This document shows, one piece after another, positions 7,604-15,843 of a stretch of DNA of 33,323 bases; position 1 is the stretch's first letter; each line of letters starts with the position of its first letter. The notes below the pieces were generated by a model. That model was not told the DNA's origin, made no database searches, and saw only the letters and a list, made by a program, of their open reading frames with translations. The translations under genes were made by a program, and so were the position numbers. This DNA comes from Confluentibacter flavum (GTDB lineage Bacteria; Bacteroidota; Bacteroidia; Flavobacteriales; Flavobacteriaceae): positions 1 to 33,323 of the forward strand of contig NZ_PJEO01000037.1 in the NCBI RefSeq assembly GCF_002843175.1, written 5' to 3'.

Positions 7604-7885
7604 ATGAAAAAATATTATTGTTACATATTAACAAATAAAAATAGGATTGTATTATATATTGGCTATACTGATAATTTAAAGAAAAGAATTAACCAACACC
7701 AAAAAGGAGCAGGTGCGTTATTTACCAAAAAGTATAGTGTAGTTGATTTAGTTTATTATGAGGAATTTGAAGAAATGAAAATTGCTAAATCTCGCGAAAA
7801 ACAATTGAAAAATTGGCATAAAGACTGGAAATGGAATTTAGTTAAAGAAACTAATCCAAAATTAGAGACATTAATATTAATTTAA
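7604..7885 (+). CDS. GIY-YIG nuclease-superfamily small protein
   Basis: A 93-residue single-domain protein of the GIY-YIG fold (YhbQ/UPF0213-like). The first strand YYCYILTN (4-11) and the second VLYIGYTDNLKKRINQH (16-32) supply the Tyr, Ile-Gly-Tyr and catalytic Arg elements, and the Glu of SREKQLKNW (65-73) matches the metal-binding glutamate. It belongs to no histidine step, yet it lies between hisC and hisB. It is flanked by two related palindromes (7557-7575 and 7890-7910), which suggests an inserted cassette. Codon use is more AT-rich than the his genes around it. An earlier ATG at 7600 is in another frame and stops after 12 codons. Real enzymatic activity is unproven; a role in moving or processing the palindromes is only a hypothesis. 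Confidence 0.85.
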   Translation: MKKYYCYILTNKNRIVLYIGYTDNLKKRINQHQKGAGALFTKKYSVVDLVYYEEFEEMKIAKSREKQLKNWHKDWKWNLVKETNPKLETLILI

Positions 7886-7889
7886 AGAG

Positions 7890-7910
7890 GTCCTGAAATA
7901 AATTCAGGAC
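7890..7910. repeat. Palindrome (stem-B half unit), right flank of the GIY-YIG gene
   Basis: GTCCTGAA (7890-7897), loop ATAAA, TTCAGGAC (7903-7910): a perfect 8-bp stem of the same CCTGAA/TTCAGG family as the left flank at 7557-7575. It begins 4 nt after the GIY-YIG stop codon. Confidence 0.75.
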
Positions 7911-7926
7911 ATATAACTAAAGTTAT

Positions 7927-9060
7927 ATGCAAAAAGTATTATTTATAGATAGAGATGGTACCATCATTAAGGAGCCTGGCGATGAGCAAATTGATTCCTT
8001 TGAAAAATTGGAGTTTTACCCCAAAGTGTTTCAATATTTAAGTAAAATCGCCAAGGAACTGGATTACGAAATCGTCATGATTACCAATCAAGATGGTTTG
8101 GGTACACCCGCTTTTCCAGAAAACACGTTTTGGCCTGTGCATAATTTCATTCTTAAATGTTTTGAAGACGAAGGTGTTGTTTTTAAGGAACAATTTATAG
8201 ACAGGACCTTTGCAAAAGACAATGCGCCCACAAGAAAACCAAATACAGGATTATTGACCAAATATTTTTCTGAAGCATACGATTTAGAGAATTCATTTGT
8301 GATAGGCGATAGGTTAACGGACATTGAATTGGCAAAAAACCTAGGAGCCAAAGGCATTTATATAAACGACAATACCCATTTGGGAACCAATGAAATCACC
8401 GTGAAACGTGACGAATTAGATGCTTTTATTGCTCTAGAAACGAATGAGTGGGCTAAAATATATGGGTTTTTAAAGGCTGATGATAGACTGGGAGGCATTA
8501 TAAGAAATACCAATGAAACTAAAATTGCTATCCAAATTAATTTAGATGGAACTGGCAAAAGCAAAATAGATACGGGAATTGCTTTTTTTGATCATATGTT
8601 GGACCAGATTGCACGTCATGGACAATTGGATTTAACCATTCAAGTAGATGGCGACTTAGAAGTTGATGAACACCATACCATCGAAGATACCGCCATTGCC
8701 TTAGGTGAATTGTTTCATAAGGTTTTAGGGAACAAATTGGGGATAGAACGTTACGGATTTTGTTTGCCCATGGACGATTGTTTAGCGCAAGCTGCCATCG
8801 ATTTTGGTGGTAGAAATTGGTTGGTTTGGGAAGCGGATTTTAAACGCGAAATGGTTGGTAAAATGCCAACGGAAATGTTTTATCATTTCTTTAAATCGTT
8901 TACCGATGGTGCTAAATGCAACTTGAATATTAAAGCAGAAGGCACGAATGAGCATCATAAAATTGAAGCCATTTTTAAAGCCTTTGCCAAAGCCATTAAA
9001 ATGGCGGTGAAACGCGATATTGAAAAAATGATTTTGCCTTCCACAAAAGGGATGTTATAA
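7927..9060 (+). CDS. hisB: Bifunctional histidinol-phosphatase / imidazoleglycerol-phosphate dehydratase HisB
   Basis: Two fused enzymes in 377 residues. Residues 1 to about 165 form an HAD-type phosphatase (FIDRDGT with Asp8 and Asp10; [10 protein letters not shown] with the acidic motif at 128-132) that dephosphorylates histidinol phosphate. Residues about 185-377 form the dehydratase, with its metal-binding DEHHTIED and [11 protein letters not shown] motifs, which makes imidazole-acetol phosphate. Odd point: the zinc-binding loop of the E. coli phosphatase domain (Cys93, His95, Cys101, Cys103) is replaced here by Asp92, Thr94, Ala100 and Thr102, with the adjoining RKP conserved. The phosphatase therefore probably works without structural zinc. 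The gene follows the GIY-YIG cassette after 41 nt. Confidence 0.96.
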   Translation: MQKVLFIDRDGTIIKEPGDEQIDSFEKLEFYPKVFQYLSKIAKELDYEIVMITNQDGLGTPAFPENTFWPVHNFILKCFEDEGVVFKEQFIDRTFAKDNAPTRKPNTGLLTKYFSEAYDLENSFVIGDRLTDIELAKNLGAKGIYINDNTHLGTNEITVKRDELDAFIALETNEWAKIYGFLKADDRLGGIIRNTNETKIAIQINLDGTGKSKIDTGIAFFDHMLDQIARHGQLDLTIQVDGDLEVDEHHTIEDTAIALGELFHKVLGNKLGIERYGFCLPMDDCLAQAAIDFGGRNWLVWEADFKREMVGKMPTEMFYHFFKSFTDGAKCNLNIKAEGTNEHHKIEAIFKAFAKAIKMAVKRDIEKMILPSTKGML

Positions 9061-9081
9061 ATTAGCTTTTCGCATTTTGCG

Positions 9082-9123
9082 GTTAGCTGTTAGCCAATAC
9101 CCAAAGGCCAAAAGCCAAAAGCT
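9082..9123. repeat. Degenerate heptanucleotide array (hisB-hisH spacer)
   Basis: Six consecutive 7-nt units: GTTAGCT, GTTAGCC, AATACCC, AAAGGCC, AAAAGCC, AAAAGCT. They occupy most of the 68-nt spacer and end 5 nt before the hisH ATG. The consensus AAnAGCC is shared with the arrays at 9731-9786 and 26102-26136. Confidence 0.8.
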
Positions 9124-9128
9124 TAAAA

Positions 9129-9710
9129 ATGAAATTAGTCATTATAAATTACGGAGCAGGAAATATAAAAAGCATACAGTTTGCTTTTAAACGCCTTGGG
9201 GTTGATGCTATTTTATCAAATAATCCGGATGAGATAGTAGCTGCCGATAAAATTATATTTCCAGGTGTTGGTGAAGCTAGTACAGCCATGAACATGTTAA
9301 AGGAAAGTGGTTTGGATGTTTTGATTCCTACCTTAAAACAACCTGTTTTGGGCATTTGTTTAGGTATGCAATTGCTTTGCAATTCAACAGAAGAAGGCAA
9401 TACCAAAGGATTAGGTGTTTTCGATACCGTTGTTAAACGGTTTTCTAACCATGTAAAAGTGCCTCAAATGGGCTGGAACGTGATTAAAGATTTAAAATCT
9501 GATTTATTTGAAGGCATCAAAGAAGGGGAATATATGTATTTGGTTCACAGTTATTATGCCGAACACTGTCCACAAACCATTGCTAAAACAGATTACGGAA
9601 TCAATTATGCTTCAGCATTGCAACATGATAATTTTTATGGTGTACAATTTCACCCAGAAAAAAGCAGTGTGGCAGGCGAGAATATACTAAAGAATTTTTT
9701 AAAATTATAG
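9129..9710 (+). CDS. hisH: Imidazole glycerol phosphate synthase, glutaminase subunit HisH
   Basis: Class I glutamine amidotransferase that releases ammonia from glutamine and channels it to HisF, its partner encoded two genes downstream. The catalytic triad is visible: the nucleophile Cys77 in GICLGMQ, and His175 and Glu177 in VQFHPEKS. At 193 residues it has the usual length. The oxyanion-strand region PGVGEA (45-50) also matches. It is separated from hisB and from hisA by spacers filled with 7-nt repeat arrays. Confidence 0.96.
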   Translation: MKLVIINYGAGNIKSIQFAFKRLGVDAILSNNPDEIVAADKIIFPGVGEASTAMNMLKESGLDVLIPTLKQPVLGICLGMQLLCNSTEEGNTKGLGVFDTVVKRFSNHVKVPQMGWNVIKDLKSDLFEGIKEGEYMYLVHSYYAEHCPQTIAKTDYGINYASALQHDNFYGVQFHPEKSSVAGENILKNFLKL

Positions 9711-9730
9711 TTGATGGTTTTTAGATGTTG

Positions 9731-9786
9731 GGAAACTAATAGCTAATAGCTAACAGCCAAAAGCCAAAAACCAAAAACCAGAAAAA
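9731..9786. repeat. Heptanucleotide array (hisH-hisA spacer)
   Basis: Eight units in register, 56 nt: GGAAACT, AATAGCT, AATAGCT, AACAGCC, AAAAGCC, AAAAACC, AAAAACC, AGAAAAA. The last unit abuts the hisA ATG at 9787, so the array forms the whole translation-initiation region. Confidence 0.85.
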
Positions 9787-10521
9787 ATGAGAATAATACC
9801 AGCCATAGATATCATAGACGGTAAATGCGTTCGATTAACTAAAGGGGATTATGAGACTAAAAAAATCTATAATGAAAACCCATTGGAAGTCGCCAAAATG
9901 TTTGAAGCTGCCGGTATCGAATATTTACATTTGGTCGATTTAGACGGTGCCAAAGCACAGCATATTGTAAATTATAAGGTTTTAGAGCAAATTTCAACAA
10001 AAACGAAGTTGAAGATTGATTTTGGTGGCGGCTTAAAAACCAATGAAGATTTACATATTGCTTTTAACTCAGGTGCAAAACAAATTACAGGAGGAAGTAT
10101 TGCGGTTAAAGACCCTAAGACTTTTGAAGGTTGGATTGCTAAGTATGGTGGTGAAAAAATCATTTTAGGCGCCGACAGTAATAATGGAAAAATAGCCATT
10201 AGTGGCTGGCAAGTGGATAGTGTTGAAGACGTCATTCCGTTTATTAAAGGCTATCAAAAGAAACGCATCAAATATGTTATTTGTACCGATATTGCTAAAG
10301 ATGGTATGCTTGAAGGGCCGTCGTTTGATTTATATAAAAATATTATAGATGCGTGTACAAACAGTAGCAGCGGACAATCCATTAAGCTTATTGCGTCTGG
10401 AGGCATATCCATTATTGATGAATTGCCCAAACTAAAAGAATTGGGTTGCGAAGGGGTTATTATAGGAAAAGCTATTTACGAAAATAGAATTAGCTTAAAA
10501 CAATTGGAAAAATTTGTTTAA
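9787..10521 (+). CDS. hisA: ProFAR isomerase HisA
   Basis: TIM-barrel enzyme that isomerises the 5'-ProFAR aminoaldose to the aminoketose PRFAR, the substrate of HisHF. The catalytic aspartates are Asp8 (IPAIDIIDG) and Asp130 (ILGADS). Phosphate-binding glycines are seen in DFGGGLKT (78-85) and in IASGGI, close to the C-terminus. The 244 residues are standard. It is homologous to HisF, which follows after a 68-nt spacer containing five copies of a 7-nt unit. Confidence 0.96.
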   Translation: MRIIPAIDIIDGKCVRLTKGDYETKKIYNENPLEVAKMFEAAGIEYLHLVDLDGAKAQHIVNYKVLEQISTKTKLKIDFGGGLKTNEDLHIAFNSGAKQITGGSIAVKDPKTFEGWIAKYGGEKIILGADSNNGKIAISGWQVDSVEDVIPFIKGYQKKRIKYVICTDIAKDGMLEGPSFDLYKNIIDACTNSSSGQSIKLIASGGISIIDELPKLKELGCEGVIIGKAIYENRISLKQLEKFV

Positions 10522-10549
10522 CTCGTTATCAGTTAAGATTTAAAACCCA

Positions 10550-10584
10550 AACTTTTAACTTTTAACTTTTAACTTTTAACTTTT
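10550..10584. repeat. Heptanucleotide array (AACTTTT)5 (hisA-hisF spacer)
   Basis: Five perfect tandem copies of AACTTTT, ending 5 nt before the hisF start codon at 10590. Its sequence differs from the AAnAGCC family but the 7-nt period and the position are the same. Confidence 0.9.
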
Positions 10585-10589
10585 TATTA

Positions 10590-11345
10590 ATGTTGACAAA
10601 GAGAATCATACCCTGTTTGGATATTAAAAACGGACGTACCGTAAAAGGCGTCAATTTTGTTGATTTACGTGATGCAGGTGACCCTGTAGAGTTGGCCAAG
10701 CAATATGCAGATATAGGTGCCGATGAGTTGGTTTTTTTAGATATTTCAGCGACTTTAGAGGGTCGAGCCACAACCTTGGATATGGTTTTGCATGTCGCGG
10801 AACAAGTCAATATTCCGTTTACAGTGGGTGGCGGTATTTCGTCCATAGAGCATGTCGACGATTTATTGAAATGCGGCGCTGATAAAGTCTCCATCAATTC
10901 GTCTGCTGTAAAACGACCAGAATTGGTTAATGAACTTTCCAATAAATTTGGAAGTCAGTGCATTGTCGTCGCCATTGATGCCAAACAAATTGACGGCAAT
11001 TGGAAAGTACATTTAGCTGGCGGCAGTATCCCAACGGATATTGATTTATTTGAATGGGCCAAAGAAGTAGAACAACGTGGTGCCGGTGAAATATTATTCA
11101 CATCTATGGATCATGATGGCACGAAGAATGGGTTTGCCAATGAAGCCTTGGCTAAATTATCAAGTGAATTGAATATCCCAATCATAGCTTCAGGCGGTGC
11201 AGGTAATATTCAGCATTTTATTGATACCTTTAAAGAAGGGAAAGCAGATGCAGCACTAGCAGCCAGTGTGTTTCATTTTGGAGAAATACCTATTTCAGAA
11301 TTAAAAAGAGCATTAAAAAATAATAATATAGAAGTACGACTATAA
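10590..11345 (+). CDS. hisF: Imidazole glycerol phosphate synthase, cyclase subunit HisF
   Basis: TIM-barrel cyclase that combines PRFAR with ammonia from HisH to give imidazole glycerol phosphate and AICAR. Catalytic Asp11 ([10 protein letters not shown]) and Asp130 (VVAIDAK) are in place. FTVGGGIS (77-84) and a C-terminal IASGGAGN supply the two phosphate sites. The 251 residues are standard. Its stop codon at 11343-11345 touches the start of a palindromic element that carries the beginning of hisIE. Confidence 0.97.
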   Translation: MLTKRIIPCLDIKNGRTVKGVNFVDLRDAGDPVELAKQYADIGADELVFLDISATLEGRATTLDMVLHVAEQVNIPFTVGGGISSIEHVDDLLKCGADKVSINSSAVKRPELVNELSNKFGSQCIVVAIDAKQIDGNWKVHLAGGSIPTDIDLFEWAKEVEQRGAGEILFTSMDHDGTKNGFANEALAKLSSELNIPIIASGGAGNIQHFIDTFKEGKADAALAASVFHFGEIPISELKRALKNNNIEVRL

Positions 11346-11446
11346 GCCCCTAACCCCAAAGGGGAAAATAAATTAAGAATTAAAATATGTCAAATAAAAA
11401 AAATACACGCGCCATTTCTCCCCTTTGGGGGGAGTTAGAGGGGGCT
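11345..11446. repeat. Palindromic element spanning the start of hisIE
   Basis: The inverted ends are AGCCCC (11345-11350) and GGGGCT (11441-11446). Each end carries a further inner palindrome, CCCC-AAA-GGGG at 11354-11364 and CCCC-TTT-GGGG at 11420-11430. The two ends are inverted relatives of each other: CCCCTTTGGGG followed by GTTAG and a G-run. The hisIE start codon (11387) lies between them, so the element contributes the spacer, the start and 20 codons. Confidence 0.65.
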
Positions 11447-12013
11447 CTAGTTCCAGCCATTATCCAAGATGCCACAACAAAAAAGGTGTTGATGTTGGGG
11501 TATATGAATGAAGCCGCTTACAACAAAACATTAGAGACGAAACAAGTTACTTTTTTTAGCAGAAGTAAAAATCGGTTATGGACAAAAGGGGAGGAAAGTG
11601 GCAACTTTTTAAACCTCGTGGATATAAAAAACGATTGTGATAACGATACGCTGCTTATTCAAGTAAACCCAATCGGACCAACGTGTCATACTGGAACAGA
11701 TACCTGTTGGGGCGATTCAAATGATGAAAATTATGGCTTTTTATCGCAATTGGAAGCTGTTATCGAAAACAGAAAAGAGAATGCAGACGCAGACACATCA
11801 TATGTAGCATCACTATTTAAAAAGGGGATTAATAAAATCGCGCAAAAAGTAGGAGAGGAAGCAGTTGAAGTGGTTATTGAAGCCAAAGACAGTAATGATG
11901 ATTTATTTTTAAGTGAAAGTGCCGATTTATTGTTCCACTATTTAATACTGCTAAAGGCTAAAGGTTTCAAACTAAATGATATCATAAAGGTTCTGAAGTC
12001 AAGACATAAATAA
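11387..12013 (+). CDS. hisIE: Bifunctional phosphoribosyl-AMP cyclohydrolase / phosphoribosyl-ATP pyrophosphatase HisIE
   Basis: Fused enzyme for steps two and three of the pathway. The N-terminal HisI domain (about 20-115) shows FFSRSKNRLWTKGEESGN and the metal-binding Asp/Cys motifs DIKNDCDNDT and PTCHTGTDTCW. The C-terminal HisE domain (about 120-208) shows EEAVEVVIEAKD and the following SESADLLFHYL helix, a MazG-like pyrophosphatase. The family's core begins at LVPAIIQDA (residue 21). The preceding 20 residues, including ISPLWGELEGA, are encoded by the right half of a palindromic element. The original start was probably lost or replaced. Last gene of the his operon; I see no clear terminator after it. 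Confidence 0.95.
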   Translation: MSNKKNTRAISPLWGELEGALVPAIIQDATTKKVLMLGYMNEAAYNKTLETKQVTFFSRSKNRLWTKGEESGNFLNLVDIKNDCDNDTLLIQVNPIGPTCHTGTDTCWGDSNDENYGFLSQLEAVIENRKENADADTSYVASLFKKGINKIAQKVGEEAVEVVIEAKDSNDDLFLSESADLLFHYLILLKAKGFKLNDIIKVLKSRHK

Positions 12014-12063
12014 AAAAATGTTAAATCCATTAGCTCCTTTTAATTCAGTAATTAATTCGTATT

Positions 12064-12089
12064 TTTAAAGAAATTAACTATTCTTTAAA
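12064..12089. promoter_or_regulatory. Perfect 9-bp dyad directly upstream of the DUF6807 gene
   Basis: TTTAAAGAA (12064-12072) and TTCTTTAAA (12081-12089) are separated by 8 nt and end 3 nt before the ATG. It could be an operator or an RNA hairpin covering the translation start. It marks a change of function from the his operon to the exported-enzyme cluster. Confidence 0.4.
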
Positions 12090-12092
12090 CTA

Positions 12093-13058
12093 ATGCAATT
12101 AACTAAGCTATCTATCTTAACTCTTATGGTGTTGTTTGCTTTTTCATTCAAAGCATTGTCTCAAAACGAAAAAGTATTATCCGTTTTAAAAGAAAAGGGG
12201 ATATTATCAATTGTCCATAAAAACCAGCCACTTATTGGGTATCAATATGAAGTGCTAGATCCGCCAGAAGGAGTAGATCCAGCATTCAAACGCAGTGGTT
12301 TTTTCCATCCAATAAATACCTTAAAAGGACATCGGTTAACTCGTATTCATGCAAAAGACCATTACCACCATTTTGGTATGTGGAATCCTTGGACAAAGAC
12401 TTTGTTTGAAGGAGATACGCTTGATTTTTGGAATATTGGTGGCAAACAGGCAACAATTCGCCATTCAGGTTTTAAAAACACGAATGTAACAGATGACTTT
12501 GCTGAATACCAAATGCTGCATGAACACGTCGTTTTAAAAAACAACAAAAACAAAGTAGCATTAAACGAGATTCAAACCGTAAAAATCCACAATCCAAAGG
12601 ATAATTATTATATCATTGACTTACAGTTTGATTACACCTGTGCAACAGATAGTAAATTTGAAATTTTGGCATATCGCTACCAAGGTCTAGGCTGGCGCGC
12701 CACTGAAGAATGGAATGATGCCAATAGTAGCATAATTACTTCTGAAGGTAAAACACGCAAAGACGCCGATAATACAACCGCCAAATGGATGCTATACCAA
12801 GGCAAGTTGGGAAATGATAAAGGTGGTATTATAATGCTTTCACATGCACAAAATTACAACCATCCTGAACCTATCAGGGTTTGGCCTATTGGTCAGCATG
12901 AAGGTTCTGTTTTTATAAATTTTTCACCAACCAAGACCAAAGACTGGGTATTTGAGCCTGGTAAAACCTATACATTAAAATATAGGTTGGTTGTTTTTGA
13001 TGATGAGTTTACACCAACTCAGGCAGAAACATTTTGGGAAGAATTTACCAAGCAATAA
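12093..13058 (+). CDS. Exported DUF6807 (PmoA-like) protein
   Basis: A 321-residue protein with a signal peptide (hydrophobic segment about 6-22, cleavage likely near ALS-Q) and a DUF6807 domain, often labelled PmoA family. Histidine-rich segments RIHAKDHYHHFGMWNPWT and the downstream IRHSGF resemble the pocket of galactose-mutarotase-like folds. The biochemical role of the family is not established to my knowledge; members often occur beside Gfo/Idh/MocA oxidoreductases in Bacteroidota sugar loci, as here. The next gene begins 23 nt after its stop. It probably acts in the periplasm on a carbohydrate derivative. The label 'methane oxygenase' sometimes attached to the family should be ignored. 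Confidence 0.8.
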   Translation: MQLTKLSILTLMVLFAFSFKALSQNEKVLSVLKEKGILSIVHKNQPLIGYQYEVLDPPEGVDPAFKRSGFFHPINTLKGHRLTRIHAKDHYHHFGMWNPWTKTLFEGDTLDFWNIGGKQATIRHSGFKNTNVTDDFAEYQMLHEHVVLKNNKNKVALNEIQTVKIHNPKDNYYIIDLQFDYTCATDSKFEILAYRYQGLGWRATEEWNDANSSIITSEGKTRKDADNTTAKWMLYQGKLGNDKGGIIMLSHAQNYNHPEPIRVWPIGQHEGSVFINFSPTKTKDWVFEPGKTYTLKYRLVVFDDEFTPTQAETFWEEFTKQ

Positions 13059-13081
13059 CAACCAAAACTAGACTATATAGC

Positions 13082-14470
13082 ATGAAAAAAAACATTTCAA
13101 GAAGAACGTTTATCCAAACAACTTCAAAGGCATCAGCAGCTACTATATTGCTATCTGGAGTTCCATCAATAGTTCCAGCCAGTGTGTTTGGTAAAAATGC
13201 ACCCAGTAACCGTATCAATATTGCCGCCATTGGTAATGGCCGGATTTCAAGAATTTATGATATGCCAGAGGTTTGGCAATCCGAGGATGTCCAAATACTC
13301 GCTGTTTGCGATTTAGACTCCAATCGGGCCAAAGATGCCAAGACGTTGGTTGAAAAATATTATACCGAAAAATCAGGCAAGCCTTTTAACGGTGTAAATG
13401 TTTACACCGATTACCGTGAATTACTTCTTAATAAAGATATTGACGCCGTGATTATAAGCACACCAGACCATTGGCATACAAAGATAGGGGTTGATGCCGT
13501 ACGTGCAGGAAAAGATATTTTTATGCAAAAACCAGTATCATTAACTATTAAAGAGGGGCGTTATTTAAGTGATGAAGTTAGAAAAACCGATAGGATTTTT
13601 CAAATTGGCAGTCAGCAACGTTCTTCGCCTCAATTTCGTTATGCAGCAGAATTGGTAAGAAATGGCCGAATAGGTGAGCTTAAGAAAGTATATGTTGGGT
13701 TGCCCGGCGATCCCAGTGGAAATGAAGAGCCAGAAATGCCAATTCCAACAAACTTGGATTATGATATGTGGTTAGGGGCTACACCAGAAGTCTATTATAC
13801 TGAAAAACGCGTCCATCCACAAACAAACTATGGTCGCCCAGGTTGGTTACGCTGTGAGCAGTTTGGTGCTGGTATGATTACCGGCTGGGGATCCCACCAT
13901 ATCGACTCTGCACATTGGGGAATGAATACGGAGTATACGGGTCCTATTGAGGTTTGGGGACAGGCAGAATTTCCAAAATCCGGTTTATGGGATGTCCATG
14001 GTATTTTTACTACCTATGCCAAATATGCCAATGGCGTTGACATGGTTGTAACTAACGAATTACCTAATGGTGTTAAATTTGAAGGTACCGAGGGCTGGAT
14101 ATTTGTTACAAGAGGTGATTATCGCGTTACTGCAAGTGATCCAGTGGCCGATTCTGATGGGGTAAAGCCATTAGATGCAAGTGATCCAAAAATCATTACA
14201 TCCCAAATTGGAGCTAATGAAATCCATTTACCTGTTAGTGACAATCATCATAGAAATTGGATTGATAGTATCAAATCCCGCAAAGAGCCTATAGCACCAA
14301 TTGAAGCTGCCCATCGTTCTTGTTCTGCTTGCTTAATTCATCATATGGCCATGAAATTAAACAGGAAATTATACTGGAATCCAGAAACCGAACAATTTAA
14401 AAATGATGATGAGGCAAATTCTATGCTCTCTAGACCGCAACGTGAAAAATATGCTGTAAAATATGAATAA
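13082..14470 (+). CDS. Tat-exported Gfo/Idh/MocA-family oxidoreductase
   Basis: A 462-residue NAD(P)-dependent sugar oxidoreductase with a twin-arginine signal (SRRTF at 6-10, hydrophobic stretch about 17-36), so it is exported folded with its cofactor. The Rossmann motif AAIGNGRIS (48-56), TPDHWHT (127-133), the lysine-proline of the EKP-type motif (QKP, 149-151) and the later GWGSHHIDSAHWGM segment with catalytic histidines fit the family. I start at 13082 rather than an in-frame upstream ATG at 13034, which overlaps the previous gene and would bury the Tat motif. The next gene overlaps it by 8 nt, implying translational coupling. Substrate unknown. Confidence 0.88.
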   Translation: MKKNISRRTFIQTTSKASAATILLSGVPSIVPASVFGKNAPSNRINIAAIGNGRISRIYDMPEVWQSEDVQILAVCDLDSNRAKDAKTLVEKYYTEKSGKPFNGVNVYTDYRELLLNKDIDAVIISTPDHWHTKIGVDAVRAGKDIFMQKPVSLTIKEGRYLSDEVRKTDRIFQIGSQQRSSPQFRYAAELVRNGRIGELKKVYVGLPGDPSGNEEPEMPIPTNLDYDMWLGATPEVYYTEKRVHPQTNYGRPGWLRCEQFGAGMITGWGSHHIDSAHWGMNTEYTGPIEVWGQAEFPKSGLWDVHGIFTTYAKYANGVDMVVTNELPNGVKFEGTEGWIFVTRGDYRVTASDPVADSDGVKPLDASDPKIITSQIGANEIHLPVSDNHHRNWIDSIKSRKEPIAPIEAAHRSCSACLIHHMAMKLNRKLYWNPETEQFKNDDEANSMLSRPQREKYAVKYE

Positions 14471-15842
14471 AAAAAGTATTAAAACATTTTTATATCTAAC
14501 CTTAACTTTGACTTTAATGGTCTCCTGTAAAACAGAAACAAAAGAGGTTTCAGAAGAAAACATTAAATTTATCACCATTGATCCTGGCCATTTCCATGCT
14601 GCGTTAGTTCAAAAATATAATTATCCGGAAGTTGATTCAACGGTTTATATCTATGCTCCAAAAGGTGATGATGTTACTTTGCATTTAAATAGAATAGACG
14701 GATTTAATACGCGTGAAGAAACCCCCACAAATTGGAATACCATTTTATACGAAGGCAATGATTTTTTCGAAAAAATGTTATCTGAAAAAAAGGGAAACGT
14801 CGTTGTTTTATCAGGAAATAATCGTAAGAAAACAGAATATATCAATCAATCTGTGCTTAATGGTATGAATGTACTTGCCGATAAACCAATGGCAATCAAT
14901 GTGGATGATTTTAAGTTATTGAAAGAAACTTTCCAATTGGCTTCACAAAAAAATGTGTTATTATATGATGTTATGACCGAGCGCTTTGAAATCACATCCA
15001 TATTACAGCGCGAGTTATCAATGAATAAAACCATTTTTGGTGACCTCGAAAAAGGTTCCCCTGAACACCCAGCGATAACAAAAGAAAGTGTCCATCACTT
15101 TTATAAATACGTTTCTGGAACTATTTTAACTCGCCCACCATGGTTTTTTGATGTCGACCAACAAGGTGAAGGGATTGTCGATGTTACCACACATTTGGTT
15201 GATTTAGTTCAATGGCAATGTTTTCCTAACCAAATTTTACATGAAGAAGATGTAAATATTAATTCAGCAACTAGAACGCCCACACATATTTCCAAATCTG
15301 AATTTGAAGCTGTAACCAAGCTTGACCATTTTCCTGATTATTTGCAAAACGCTATTGTAAAAGATTCTGTTTTGGCGGTATTTTGCAATGGAGAAATTAA
15401 TTATAAGTTAAAAGACATTCATGCTAAAGTATCTGTAAAATGGAATTATATGGCACCTGAAGGTACCGCAGATACCCACTTTTCTAAAATGAGAGGTTCA
15501 AAGGCTGAACTAGTAATCAAACAAGGTAAAGAACAAAATTTTAAACCGACATTATATATAGAAATTATAGAACTCTCACCAACTTACCTTATAAATGTCA
15601 TTGAAGAATTTAAAAAGTTAGAAAAGAAGTATCCTGGAATTTCGTTAGAATCAACCCCCTTAGGTTGGGAAGTTGTTATACCTGAATCTTATAAAAATGG
15701 CCATGAAGCCCATTTTTCCCAAGTAACCGAAAAGTTTATTGAATATCATACCCAAGGAAATATCCCAGAATGGGAAATACCCAATATGATTACAAAATAT
15801 TACACTACAACAAAAGCCTTAGAAATTGCTAAATCTAATTAA
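14463..15842 (+). CDS. Lipoprotein Gfo/Idh/MocA-type oxidoreductase with Oxidoreduct_C-like C-terminus
   Basis: A 459-residue lipoprotein: a hydrophobic signal of about 17 residues ends in LMVSC, with Cys22 as the lipidation site. Unlike a canonical Rossmann enzyme it opens with FITIDPGHFHAALVQ, and it keeps the DKP motif (VLADKPMAIN) and a later TTHLVDLVQW segment. The C-terminal half matches the putative-oxidoreductase C-terminal domain found in similar Bacteroidota proteins. It overlaps the Tat-exported oxidoreductase by 8 nt, so the two are probably made together and may act as a pair on one substrate. The glycine-rich nucleotide loop is not obvious, so activity needs proof. Confidence 0.78.
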   Translation: MNKKSIKTFLYLTLTLTLMVSCKTETKEVSEENIKFITIDPGHFHAALVQKYNYPEVDSTVYIYAPKGDDVTLHLNRIDGFNTREETPTNWNTILYEGNDFFEKMLSEKKGNVVVLSGNNRKKTEYINQSVLNGMNVLADKPMAINVDDFKLLKETFQLASQKNVLLYDVMTERFEITSILQRELSMNKTIFGDLEKGSPEHPAITKESVHHFYKYVSGTILTRPPWFFDVDQQGEGIVDVTTHLVDLVQWQCFPNQILHEEDVNINSATRTPTHISKSEFEAVTKLDHFPDYLQNAIVKDSVLAVFCNGEINYKLKDIHAKVSVKWNYMAPEGTADTHFSKMRGSKAELVIKQGKEQNFKPTLYIEIIELSPTYLINVIEEFKKLEKKYPGISLESTPLGWEVVIPESYKNGHEAHFSQVTEKFIEYHTQGNIPEWEIPNMITKYYTTTKALEIAKSN

Positions 15843-15843
15843 G

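Noticed and set aside
10562-10942. 126-codon minus-strand frame over the start of hisF
   Set aside because: It is a shadow of hisF, begins inside it, ends in the tandem array and has no family features.
13034-13081. Upstream ATG of the Tat-exported oxidoreductase
   Set aside because: It overlaps the DUF6807 gene and would move the twin-arginine motif too far from the N-terminus.
15826-15843. TTG start for the bicupin gene within the preceding gene
   Set aside because: ATG codons at 15844 and 15847 give a proper signal peptide; the TTG adds residues encoded by the previous gene's end.
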